The notes beneath the pieces were generated by a model that was given only the letters and a program-made list of their open reading frames with translations, did not search any database and was not told where the DNA came from. From DASQFD01 sp035633255 (GTDB lineage: Bacteria; Actinomycetota; Actinomycetes; Actinomycetales; Dermatophilaceae), in NCBI GenBank assembly GCA_035633255.1, contig DASQFD010000101.1, positions 1-13,909 of the forward strand: a stretch of DNA of 13,909 nucleotides, written 5' to 3'. Position 1 is the stretch's first letter. Each line of letters opens with the position of its first letter. A program made the position numbers and the translations under genes. Shown here one piece after another: positions 1 through 6,077 of the stretch.

Positions 1-191
1 CGTCCGGCGTGAAGGGTCCACGTTCCCGGCCCGGCAGTCTCGCCCAGCCCACCGAAGACCGTCCGTGGCGCGCGGCGCAGAGCCTCGAATGATCAAGCCG
101 CACGTGGCAGTGAAATGGATAACCCACCTTGCCTATTGGCAACTTCCTCACCCCAGCCGATGCGTGACGAACTTGCCTATTGGCAGGAACG
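1..191. other. Non-coding left edge downstream of ispD
   Basis: No convincing coding sequence was found on either strand. Plus-strand frames are stopped early (for example at 10-12 and 90-92), and the short open stretches lack the strong third-position G/C bias of the real genes here. The region holds two copies of a 14-base palindromic motif (128-141 and 172-185) and an imperfect hairpin that overlaps the ispD stop. A gene could begin or end at the left edge, but too little is visible to call it. The ispF gene that often follows ispD does not begin in this stretch. Confidence 0.55.
128..185. repeat. Two copies of palindromic motif CTTGCCTATTGGCA
   Basis: The 14-base sequence CTTGCCTATTGGCA occurs at 128-141 and again at 172-185, start to start 44 bases. 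Each copy is an inverted repeat, TTGCC-TATT-GGCA(A), AT-rich at its centre in a GC-rich setting. Two identical palindromes about four helical turns apart fit a regulator operator. On the minus strand the left copy lies just upstream of a weak -10-like TATCCA, so it could control a gene beyond the left edge. They could equally act as small RNA hairpins behind ispD. The binding protein is unknown. Confidence 0.6.
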
Positions 192-196
192 TCACG
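163..196 (-). terminator. Imperfect stem-loop overlapping the ispD stop
   Basis: Arms 163-177 and 182-196 pair around a four-base loop. There are seven outer pairs (CGTGACG with CGTCACG), four inner pairs closing the AATA loop, and one further pair between mismatches. The ispD stop codon (192-194) lies inside the outer stem on the minus strand. No T-tract follows, so this may be a 3'-end stabilising hairpin or an actinobacterial-type terminator lacking a U-run, rather than a classical one. The inner part is the right-hand copy of the duplicated palindrome. Confidence 0.4.
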
Positions 197-860
197 GGTG
201 GTGGGTAGTGGCCGAACGGAGCAGCGCCTCGGCGACCAGGAGGTCGAGCGGGGTGGTGACCTTCAGGGCCCGGACGTCACCGGGCACGGTGAGGACATGG
301 TGGCCGGCGGCCTCGAGCAGGGCCGCGTCGTCGGTGGCGCTGCTCGCGGCGGACGCGTGCGCGTGCTCCAGGGCCGCCCGGCGGAAGCCCTGCGGGGTCT
401 GCACGGCCCGCAGGTGCGCCCGGTCCGCGGTCCCGGTCACGACGCCCTCGGGGTCCACGACCTTGACGGTGTCGACCACCGGCAGCGCCGGCACGACCCC
501 GTCCGCGCCGGCCCGGACGGCCGCGAGCACCCGGCGGAACAGCTCGGGCGGGGCGAGGCAGCGGGCCGCGTCGTGGACGAGCACGACCTCGCACCCCGGC
601 CCCAGGGCCGCCAGCCCGGCCGCCACCGAGTCGGTCCGCTCGGCCCCGCCCGCCACCACGCTCAGGTGGGCGGACGCGGCATACCGGCAGGTGACCTCGG
701 CGACTACCTCGGCGGGCACCACGAGCACCACCTCGTCCACACAGCCCGAGGCGCGGACGGCACCGAGCGAACGGTCCAGCAGGGTGCGCCCGGCCAGGGC
801 GACGAACGCCTTGGGCACCGGCGCGCCGAGGCGCGAGCCGCTACCGGCCGCGACGAGCAC
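192..860 (-). CDS. ispD: 2-C-methyl-D-erythritol 4-phosphate cytidylyltransferase
   Basis: IspD transfers CMP from CTP to methylerythritol 4-phosphate in the MEP isoprenoid pathway; it is cytosolic. The 222-residue protein shows the family motifs in order: the nucleotide-binding AAGSGSRLG loop near residue 4, PKAFVALAG, VHDAARCLAPPELF, PVVDTVKVVD, LRAVQTPQGFRRA, TDDAALLE, and a C-terminal region ending KVTTPLDLLVAEALL. The GTG at 860 is the only usual start codon I find before the AAG loop. It leaves the first strand a few residues shorter than in most family members, so the true start may be a rarer codon. The gene begins 41 bases after the carD stop on the same strand, so carD and ispD are probably co-transcribed, as in many actinobacteria. 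ispF is not adjacent within the window. Confidence 0.93.
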   Translation of the reverse strand: MLVAAGSGSRLGAPVPKAFVALAGRTLLDRSLGAVRASGCVDEVVLVVPAEVVAEVTCRYAASAHLSVVAGGAERTDSVAAGLAALGPGCEVVLVHDAARCLAPPELFRRVLAAVRAGADGVVPALPVVDTVKVVDPEGVVTGTADRAHLRAVQTPQGFRRAALEHAHASAASSATDDAALLEAAGHHVLTVPGDVRALKVTTPLDLLVAEALLRSATTHHP

Positions 861-901
861 GCAACCGACGCCGTCGCCGTCCGCCCCCAGCGGACCGGCG
901 G

Positions 902-1384
902 TCAGGACGCGAGGACCTCGTCGAGGATGGTCTCGGCCTTCTCCTCGTCGGTCTTCTCGGCGAGCGCGAGCTCGGAGACGAGGATCTGGCGCGCCTTGGC
1001 GAGCATCCGCTTCTCGCCGGCGGAGAGCCCACGGTCCTTGTCGCGCCGCCAGAGGTCGCGCACGACCTCGGCGACCTTGATGACGTCGCCGGAGGCGAGC
1101 TTCTCGAGGTTGGCCTTGAACCGGCGGGACCAGTTCGTGGGCTCCTCGGCGTAGGGAGCGCGAAGCACCTCGAAGACCTTGTCCAGGCCCTCCTTGGAGA
1201 CGACGTCACGGACGCCGACGAGGTCGCAATTGTCCGCGGGGACCTCGATCACGAGGTCGCCCTGGGCCACCTTCAGCTTGAGGTAGAGCTTCTCCTCGCC
1301 GCGGATGGTGCGGTTGTTGATCTCTTCGATACGGGCCGCCCCGTGATGCGGGTAAACGACCGTCTCGCCGACCTTGAAGACCAT
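902..1384 (-). CDS. carD: CarD-family RNA polymerase-binding regulator
   Basis: CarD is an essential actinobacterial transcription factor in the species studied. It binds the RNA polymerase beta subunit and stabilises the open promoter complex, especially at rRNA promoters. The 160 residues match mycobacterial CarD length and layout. An N-terminal RNAP-interacting domain (about 1-55, with VGETVVYPHHGAARI) is followed by a helical DNA-binding domain. Trp85 in PTNWSRRFKANLEKL sits at the position of the tryptophan known to wedge at the upstream edge of the transcription bubble. The ATG at 1384 has a good ribosome site, AAAGGGGAT, about nine bases upstream. It is the first gene of a carD-ispD unit, divergent from the lipoprotein gene. 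Confidence 0.96.
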   Translation of the reverse strand: MVFKVGETVVYPHHGAARIEEINNRTIRGEEKLYLKLKVAQGDLVIEVPADNCDLVGVRDVVSKEGLDKVFEVLRAPYAEEPTNWSRRFKANLEKLASGDVIKVAEVVRDLWRRDKDRGLSAGEKRMLAKARQILVSELALAEKTDEEKAETILDEVLAS

Positions 1385-1411
1385 GTGCTGTTATCCCCTT
1401 TCGCGACCCTC

Positions 1412-1417
1412 AGGATA
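1412..1417 (-). promoter_or_regulatory. Putative carD -10 box (TATCCT)
   Basis: TATCCT on the minus strand, preceded by GTGC, resembles an extended -10 element. It would give a transcript with roughly a 20-base leader that includes the AAAGGGGAT ribosome site. No good -35 hexamer is seen at the usual distance. Unlike many genes in this window, carD seems to have a leader. Confidence 0.5.
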
Positions 1418-1602
1418 GCACGGTGCCGCTGACCCCCCGACCGCCTCCGATTCCGTTTGCGCAGGTCAGCCCCGGTATGCCGGAGACCATGCCCGGATTT
1501 CGGGTCTTGACAGCGGGGGCCCGGTCGTGGCACGCGCGGGCTCTAGACGGTGCCTCGCGGGCCTCGCTCCACGGGCCCGGCCGGCTCCGGGCGCCCTGCC
1601 GC

Positions 1603-1608
1603 TACGCT
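1603..1608 (+). promoter_or_regulatory. -10 box TACGCT of leaderless lpqE
   Basis: TACGCT fits the actinobacterial TANNNT -10 pattern. It ends exactly seven bases before the GTG at 1616, so transcription should begin at or next to the start codon. No ribosome site is present in the gap (GTCCCCC). A TTGACA at 1507-1512 is too far away to be its -35. Confidence 0.65.
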
Positions 1609-1615
1609 GTCCCCC

Positions 1616-2146
1616 GTGACGACGCCCCGCCCTGCCGCCGCCGCTCTCGTCTCCCCTGCCGGCCTCTCGCCGCGCCGACGGCTGCTCGGCGCGGCCACCG
1701 TCGCCGGCGCGGGCGCGCTGCTCCTCAGCGGGTGCGCCGTCCTCTCCCCGGTGCAGACCAACCAGCCCTACGAGCCCGGCGACGGCGTCGCGATCACCAT
1801 GGGGGACGTCGACGTCGACGGCCTGGTCATCGTCGCCGACACCAAGGGCGGACCCGGGACGCTGATCGGTCATGTCATCAACGGCTCCGACTCCGCGGTC
1901 GAGCTCGCCTTCGCCACCGGCGGCGGCCAGCCGGCGACCGCGTCCGTGCCGGCCAACGGCACGCTGTCGCTCTCGACGGGCGGCGCCCCCGTGGTCCTCG
2001 CACCGGTGACGGTCCCGCCGGGCGGGATGACCGACCTGGTCATCACCACCCCGCAGACCGGCCAGAACCAGGTGTCCGTGCCGGTGCTCGACGCGGTGGG
2101 CGCGTATGCCGATCTGGCGCCCTCCCCGAGCCCCACCGCCTCCTGA
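1616..2146 (+). CDS. LpqE-like secreted lipoprotein
   Basis: The 176-residue product has a signal peptide with an arginine cluster (SPRRRLLG, about residues 18-25), a hydrophobic stretch, and a lipobox LLSGC with the lipidated cysteine at residue 40. About 136 residues would be exposed outside the membrane. They are rich in Gly, Val and Thr and look beta-strand-like, with a low-complexity PSPSPTAS tail. The mature start (QTNQPYEPGDGV...) and the position divergent from carD-ispD match mycobacterial LpqE (next to carD in M. tuberculosis), so I call it LpqE-like. Its function is not established. I chose GTG 1616 because a -10 box lies seven bases upstream; an ATG at 1550 would put that promoter inside the gene. 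Its stop faces the regX3 stop across three bases. Confidence 0.8.
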   Translation: MTTPRPAAAALVSPAGLSPRRRLLGAATVAGAGALLLSGCAVLSPVQTNQPYEPGDGVAITMGDVDVDGLVIVADTKGGPGTLIGHVINGSDSAVELAFATGGGQPATASVPANGTLSLSTGGAPVVLAPVTVPPGGMTDLVITTPQTGQNQVSVPVLDAVGAYADLAPSPSPTAS

Positions 2147-2154
2147 GGCTCAGG
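2142..2154. repeat. 13-base palindrome holding both convergent stops
   Basis: CCTGAGGCTCAGG is a perfect palindrome around one central base. The plus-strand TGA of the lipoprotein gene (2144-2146) and the minus-strand TGA of regX3 (2150-2152) are placed symmetrically in it. As RNA it gives at most a five-pair stem, so it is weak as a terminator, yet no other space exists between the two genes. Confidence 0.6.
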
Positions 2155-2830
2155 TCTCGAACTTGTAGCCCAGGCCCCGCACCGTGACGATGTGCCGCGG
2201 CACGGCGGGGTCGGGCTCGATCTTGGCGCGCAGCCGCTTGACGTGGACGTCCAGGGTCTTGGTGTCGCCGACGTAGTCGCTGCCCCACACCCGGTCGATC
2301 AGCTGCATCCGGGTGAGCACCCGCCCGGCGTTGCGCAGCAGCATCTCGAGCAGCTCGAACTCCTTCAGCGGCAGCGACGTGGCCCGGGAGTCGACGGTGA
2401 CGACGTGGCGCTCGACGTCCATCCGCACCGGGCCCGCCTCCAGCGTGGTGGGCAGCATCTCCTCCGGCTCGGCCTGCCGCCGCAGCACCGCCTTGATCCG
2501 CGCCAGGAGCTCGCGCGAGGAGTACGGCTTGGTGACGTAGTCGTCGGCGCCGATCTCCAGGCCGACGACCTTGTCGATCTCGCTGTCCTTGGCGGTGAGC
2601 ATGATGACCGGCACGCTGGAGCGCTGCCGGAGCGCGCGGCACACGTCCACACCCGGCAGACCCGGCAGCATCAGGTCGAGGAGCACCAGGTCGGCGCCCG
2701 CGCTGTCGAACTGCGCGAGCGCGTCCCGGCCGTCCTCCGCGACGGACACCTCGTAGCCCTCCCGGCGCAGCAGGTAGGACAGCGGGTCCGAGAAGGACAC
2801 CTCGTCCTCGACGACGAGGATGCGGGTCAT
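2150..2830 (-). CDS. regX3: RegX3/PhoP-type response regulator
   Basis: This is an OmpR/PhoB-family DNA-binding response regulator of 226 residues. The receiver domain (1-120) has the acidic pair at E8-D9, phospho-acceptor D52 in LVLLDLMLP, T79 in VIMLTAKD and K101 in VTKPY. A winged-helix domain (about 130-226) ends in the typical VRGLGYKFET. Its ATG overlaps the senX3 stop by four bases (ATGA), so the two are translationally coupled. The neighbouring sensor kinase and phoU identify it as the phosphate-starvation regulator, equivalent to RegX3 of mycobacteria or PhoP of Streptomyces. Likely targets within the window are the GTTCACC repeat arrays upstream of senX3 and between the phzF-like gene and phoU. 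Confidence 0.93.
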   Translation of the reverse strand: MTRILVVEDEVSFSDPLSYLLRREGYEVSVAEDGRDALAQFDSAGADLVLLDLMLPGLPGVDVCRALRQRSSVPVIMLTAKDSEIDKVVGLEIGADDYVTKPYSSRELLARIKAVLRRQAEPEEMLPTTLEAGPVRMDVERHVVTVDSRATSLPLKEFELLEMLLRNAGRVLTRMQLIDRVWGSDYVGDTKTLDVHVKRLRAKIEPDPAVPRHIVTVRGLGYKFET

Positions 2831-4155
2831 GGGCGTGGCTCTCCTGGGACGGCCCCGACGACGCGCCGGGGGCTTGATGGGGACGAGTCTGCCCCACGTC
2901 CGGCGGGCGGGGCGGCGCCCCCTGCCTGCGGGTCCGCGCCCGGCGCGGCGCCGGGGTCCGGGGCCGTCCCGGCCGGGTCGGGACCCGGCCCGGCTGGCGG
3001 CGCGTCGTCACCGGTGGGCCCGGCAGGCGTGCGCACGGCGGCCACCGGGAGCCGCATGGTGAAGGTGGACCCCTGGCCCTCCTGGCTCCACACCGTGACC
3101 TCGCCGCCGTGGTTGGCGCAGACGTGCTTGACGATGGCGAGCCCGAGCCCGGTGCCCCCGGTCGCCCGCGACCGCGCGGCGTCCACGCGGTAGAAGCGCT
3201 CGAAGATCCGCTCGAGCTCGGAGGCGGGGATTCCCTGCCCCTGGTCGGCCACCGTGACCTCGACGCTGTCGCCGGCCCGCCGGGCCGCGACCGCCACCCG
3301 GGTGCCGGAGTCGGAGTAGTTCACCGCGTTGGTCACCAGGTTGCCGACCGCGGTCGCGAGGAGGGCGGCGTCACCGAAGACCAGGAGGTCCGGCTCGGCC
3401 CACACGTCGATCGAGATCCCGCGCGCCTCCGCGGCCACGCGCGCGGAGTCGGCCGCCTCGGTCACCACCGCCGGCACCAGGACCAGCTGCGGCTCATGGA
3501 GGCTGTCGGCGGCCTGCAGCCTGGACAGCGCGACGATCTCCTTGACCAGGCGCGTGAGCCGGGTCGACTCCACCTGGATCCGGGAGGCGAAGCGGGCCAC
3601 CGCCTCGGGGTCGTCCTTCGCGTCCAGCACGGCCTCGGCCAGCAGGGAGATGCCGCCGACGGGCGTCTTCAGCTCGTGGCTGACGTTGGCGACGAAGTCA
3701 CGACGGACCTCCTCGACGCGGTGGGTGTGGGTCTGGTCCTCGGCGAGGAGGAGCACGTGCGAGTCCCCAAGCGGCGCGACCCGCACGCGCATCACCGTGC
3801 TCGCCTGGCCGGCCGGCCCGCGGGTGAGCTCCATCTCGGCCTCGCGGATCTGACCGTTCCGCCGCGCCTGGCGGGCCAGCTCGCGCAGCTCGGGGTGGAC
3901 CAGCTCACCGTGGCGCACCAGGCCGTAGGAGACCGCCGAGGGCGAGGAGTTCACCACTGCGTCCGAGGGGTCGAGCACGATCCCGATCGAGCGGAGCACG
4001 GCGAGCACGTCGCCCACCCCGGGCGGCAGCGCCGGGGACGGGGTCGCCGGTGGCTCGGTGCGCCCCCCTCGGGAACGGCGGGTGGCCACGACGGTGACGG
4101 CCCCGACCACGAGGCCGACCGCCCCGCTCAGGGTCGCCACGATGCTCGGGTCCAC
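2827..4155 (-). CDS. senX3: SenX3/PhoR-type phosphate sensor histidine kinase
   Basis: This 442-residue membrane histidine kinase phosphorylates RegX3. One N-terminal transmembrane segment spans about residues 5-25. A PAS-like region follows (about 47-145), then the dimerisation domain with H160 in FVANVSHELKTP. The ATPase domain has an N-box (NLVTNAVNYS), DQGQGIP and GTGLGLAIVKH. There is no large extracellular domain, as in mycobacterial SenX3, which senses phosphate through PhoU and the Pst transporter. Residues from about 380 on form a Pro/Gly/Ala/Asp-rich tail beyond the kinase core that looks disordered. The GTG start at 4155 is supported by a -10 box six bases upstream. It overlaps regX3 by four bases. 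Confidence 0.93.
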   Translation of the reverse strand: MDPSIVATLSGAVGLVVGAVTVVATRRSRGGRTEPPATPSPALPPGVGDVLAVLRSIGIVLDPSDAVVNSSPSAVSYGLVRHGELVHPELRELARQARRNGQIREAEMELTRGPAGQASTVMRVRVAPLGDSHVLLLAEDQTHTHRVEEVRRDFVANVSHELKTPVGGISLLAEAVLDAKDDPEAVARFASRIQVESTRLTRLVKEIVALSRLQAADSLHEPQLVLVPAVVTEAADSARVAAEARGISIDVWAEPDLLVFGDAALLATAVGNLVTNAVNYSDSGTRVAVAARRAGDSVEVTVADQGQGIPASELERIFERFYRVDAARSRATGGTGLGLAIVKHVCANHGGEVTVWSQEGQGSTFTMRLPVAAVRTPAGPTGDDAPPAGPGPDPAGTAPDPGAAPGADPQAGGAAPPAGRGADSSPSSPRRVVGAVPGEPRP

Positions 4156-4161
4156 GTCACG

Positions 4162-4167
4162 AGACTA
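4162..4167 (-). promoter_or_regulatory. -10 box TAGTCT of leaderless senX3
   Basis: TAGTCT on the minus strand ends six bases before the GTG at 4155, with no ribosome site between. This predicts a transcript starting at the initiation codon. The phosphate-box-like array lies about 70-120 bases upstream. Confidence 0.6.
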
Positions 4168-4225
4168 GACGCGGTATGCCGCGAGCCCCCGTTCCCTGCC
4201 CGTTCCACCGAGGGCGCCGGGCAGA

Positions 4226-4274
4226 GTTCACCGGCCGACCTCCGCCGTTCACCCCGGTTCACCCCCGCGTCACC
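4226..4274. promoter_or_regulatory. Phosphate-box-like GTTCACC array upstream of senX3-regX3
   Basis: GTTCACC occurs at 4226-4232, 4247-4253 and 4257-4263, and CGTCACC at 4268-4274, all on the plus strand. Spacings of 21, 10 and 11 bases put them on one face of the helix. This matches the known PHO box of Streptomyces PhoP, made of 11-base direct units starting GTTCACC. Weaker units, GTTCCCT (4191) and GTTCCAC (4202), 11 bases apart, lie closer to the gene. The position fits autoregulation of senX3-regX3. Assignment to RegX3 is inference. Confidence 0.75.
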
Positions 4275-4382
4275 CGACGGCCGCTCCGGCCTCCCGTCCT
4301 GTCGCCGTCCCACCGCCCCACCTCCGGTCGCCAGGGCGGTCCCGACGACCGGGACCTGGCAGGGCGGCGCCTGGAGGGTGGC

Positions 4383-5216
4383 TCAGAGGGTGGTCGAGCC
4401 GGTGGCCACGGTCCGGGTCGCGCCCCCGGCCCAGACCGTCCCGGCCGCGTCGATGTCGAGGTGCACGCGGCCGGACCGTCCCAGCACGGTGCCCTGGCGC
4501 GCGGTGTACGGCGGCACGGCATAACCCCTCTTCGCGAGCCAGCCCGCCAGGGCCGCGTTCAGGCTGCCGGTGACCGGGTCCTCGACGGTGGCGCCGCGGA
4601 CGGGGAAGAAGGCGCGGACCTCGACCGCGTCGGCCGACCCGGGAGTGTGCGGACCGACCACCCCGACGTCGAGGTCGACCGGGCCGGGCCGCAGCGCCAG
4701 CACCGACTCCGCGCTGTCGAGCAGCAGCGCCACCCAGCCCGGGCCGTTGTCGAGCCACCGCGCGTCGCGCACCGAGGCCGGGTCCGCGCCGAGCACGCGG
4801 ACCAGGTGGTCGACCAGCTCCTGGTCCACCGGGCCCTCGCGCAGCAGCGGGGGCGCCGCGAACGCCAGTCGCTCGCCGCGGCGGCGCACCTCGGCGAGGC
4901 CGGCGCCACACTGCTGCACGACGACGTCCGGGCGCTGCGGCACCCCACCCGCCTCGAGCCACGCGTGGGCGCTCCCGAGGGTCGGGTGCCCCGCGAACGG
5001 CAGCTCCCCGGTCGGGCTGAGGATGCGCACGCGGTAGTCGGCGCGGGGGTCGGTGGGGGGCAGCACGAAGGTCGTCTCCGACAGGTTGACCCATCGGGCG
5101 AACCGGTGCAGGTCGCCGTCGGGAAGCCCGCCCGCGTCGTGGACCACGGCGAGCGGGTTGCCCCCGAGCGCCTCCTCGGAGAAGACGTCCACCAGGTGGA
5201 AGCGACGGGCGGGCAC
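4383..5216 (-). CDS. PhzF-family isomerase-like protein
   Basis: PhzF-superfamily proteins have two similar alpha/beta halves; characterised members are isomerases or epimerases, and most are uncharacterised. With a start at GTG 5216 the protein has 277 residues, normal for the family. Signature residues are present: GGNPLAVV near the N-terminus, E47 in NLSETTFV, H77 in PFAGHPTLG, and D213 in EDPVTGSLNAALAGWL, equivalent to the Glu/His/Asp set of PhzF. The open frame extends upstream to 5303, but that part is low-complexity and would translate the repeat array, so I prefer 5216. A CAGCAT element six bases before that GTG could be its -10. It is divergent from phoU and lies upstream of senX3. 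The substrate is unknown; this does not imply phenazine synthesis. Confidence 0.85.
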   Translation of the reverse strand: MPARRFHLVDVFSEEALGGNPLAVVHDAGGLPDGDLHRFARWVNLSETTFVLPPTDPRADYRVRILSPTGELPFAGHPTLGSAHAWLEAGGVPQRPDVVVQQCGAGLAEVRRRGERLAFAAPPLLREGPVDQELVDHLVRVLGADPASVRDARWLDNGPGWVALLLDSAESVLALRPGPVDLDVGVVGPHTPGSADAVEVRAFFPVRGATVEDPVTGSLNAALAGWLAKRGYAVPPYTARQGTVLGRSGRVHLDIDAAGTVWAGGATRTVATGSTTL

Positions 5217-5222
5217 GAGCAG

Positions 5223-5228
5223 ATGCTG
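5223..5228 (-). promoter_or_regulatory. Possible -10 box CAGCAT of the phzF-like gene
   Basis: CAGCAT is six bases upstream of GTG 5216 on the minus strand. It keeps the A at position 2 and T at position 6 of the -10 pattern but lacks the first T. If used, the repeat array at 5249-5277 would span about -33 to -61, a normal activator position. It is weaker than the other boxes listed here. Confidence 0.35.
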
Positions 5229-5248
5229 CCACGCGGCCGGTGCCGGCC

Positions 5249-5277
5249 GTTCACCCCCGGTCCCACCCGCGTTCACC
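5249..5277. promoter_or_regulatory. Phosphate-box-like array between phzF-like gene and phoU
   Basis: Three units spaced exactly 11 bases apart: GTTCACC at 5249, a degenerate GTCCCAC at 5260, and GTTCACC at 5271, plus-strand orientation. This is the unit length and sequence of Streptomyces PHO boxes. The 133-base intergenic region serves divergent genes, so the array could control phoU, the phzF-like gene, or both. RegX3 encoded next door is the likely binder, by inference. Confidence 0.78.
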
Positions 5278-5349
5278 GGCGGCTGGCAGGGTACCCGCGG
5301 CACGGTGCACCGGTATGCCCTGCCGGCCCCCTACGGACCGAGGACACGA

Positions 5350-6045
5350 ATGCGCACCCTGTTCCACGAAGATCTCGTCCGCGTCGGCGAGGAGCTCGTC
5401 GAGATGACCAACCTCACGAGGTCGGCCATGGCCCGGGCGACGACCGCGCTGCTCGACGCCGACATCAAGATGGCCGAGTCGGTCATCACGGCCGACGTCG
5501 AGATCGACACCCGTCGTGAGCGGCTGGACCTGCTGTCCTTCGACCTCATCGCGCGGCAGCAGCCGGTGGCCAGCGACCTGCGGATGATCGTCACCAGTAT
5601 GCGGATGAGCTCGGACCTGGAGCGGATGGGCGACCTGGCTCGGCACGTCGCCAAGGTCGCGCGGCTGCGCTACCCCGCCTCGGCCGTCCCGCCGGAGCTT
5701 CGCGGCACGATCGTGCTGATGGCCCAGGTCGCCGAGCGGATCGTCACGTCGGTCGGCTCGATCATCGCGGCGCGCGACGTCGACGCCGCCCGGGTGATCG
5801 AGCGCGAGGACGACGCCATGGACGACCTGCACCGCGAGCTCTTCCGCGTCCTGGCCGACCCGGAGTGGGCGCACGGGGTCGAGATGGCGGTCGACATGAC
5901 GCTGGTGGGCCGCTACTACGAGCGCTTCGCCGACCACGCCGTCTCCGTGGCGCACCGGGTGATCTACCTCGTGACCGGGGAGTACGAAGCGGACGGCGAG
6001 GGCAGCCACGAGGACGTCGAGGAGGGCCTGTCCCCGTCGTCCTGA
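5350..6045 (+). CDS. phoU: Phosphate signalling protein PhoU
   Basis: PhoU is a cytoplasmic helical protein that links the Pst phosphate transporter to the sensor kinase and holds the phosphate response off when phosphate is plentiful. The 231-residue product has two repeated three-helix units, with metal-binding-type motifs DLERMGDLARHV near residue 95 and YYERFADHAVSVAHRV near residue 190. The C-terminus is an acidic tail. The ATG at 5350 has a ribosome site, GAGGA, a few bases upstream, unlike the leaderless genes nearby. It is divergent from the phzF-like gene and lies about 1.2 kb from the senX3 start, so the signalling trio is local. ppk2 begins 32 bases after the stop. Confidence 0.95.
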   Translation: MRTLFHEDLVRVGEELVEMTNLTRSAMARATTALLDADIKMAESVITADVEIDTRRERLDLLSFDLIARQQPVASDLRMIVTSMRMSSDLERMGDLARHVAKVARLRYPASAVPPELRGTIVLMAQVAERIVTSVGSIIAARDVDAARVIEREDDAMDDLHRELFRVLADPEWAHGVEMAVDMTLVGRYYERFADHAVSVAHRVIYLVTGEYEADGEGSHEDVEEGLSPSS

Positions 6046-6064
6046 GGGATCGGCCGGCCCGGCG

Positions 6065-6070
6065 TACCAT
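6065..6070 (+). promoter_or_regulatory. -10 box TACCAT of leaderless ppk2
   Basis: TACCAT ends seven bases before GTG 6078 with no ribosome site in the gap. Together with the 32-base distance from phoU, this suggests ppk2 has its own promoter in addition to any read-through from phoU. Confidence 0.65.
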
Positions 6071-6077
6071 CGAAGCC

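Noticed and set aside
3..92. End of a plus-strand gene at the left edge (stop at 90-92)
   Set aside because: About 29 codons with weaker third-position G/C bias and no recognisable motif; cannot be supported.
1507..1512. Perfect TTGACA -35 hexamer in the carD-lpqE gap
   Set aside because: No -10 box lies 16-19 bases downstream on the plus strand, and it is about 90 bases from the lpqE-like -10, so it is left as coincidental.
3319..3955. GTTCACC at 3319-3325 and 3949-3955
   Set aside because: Both are single copies inside senX3 coding sequence without phased partners, so they are not called phosphate boxes.
3109..4524. Long plus-strand open frame opposite senX3
   Set aside because: The translation is low-complexity and rich in Arg, Gly, His and Pro, typical of the antisense frame of a high-GC gene; senX3 on the other strand has full kinase motifs.
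5217..5303. Extended phzF-like N-terminus to 5303
   Set aside because: It would translate the phosphate-box-like array and adds residues not typical of the family.
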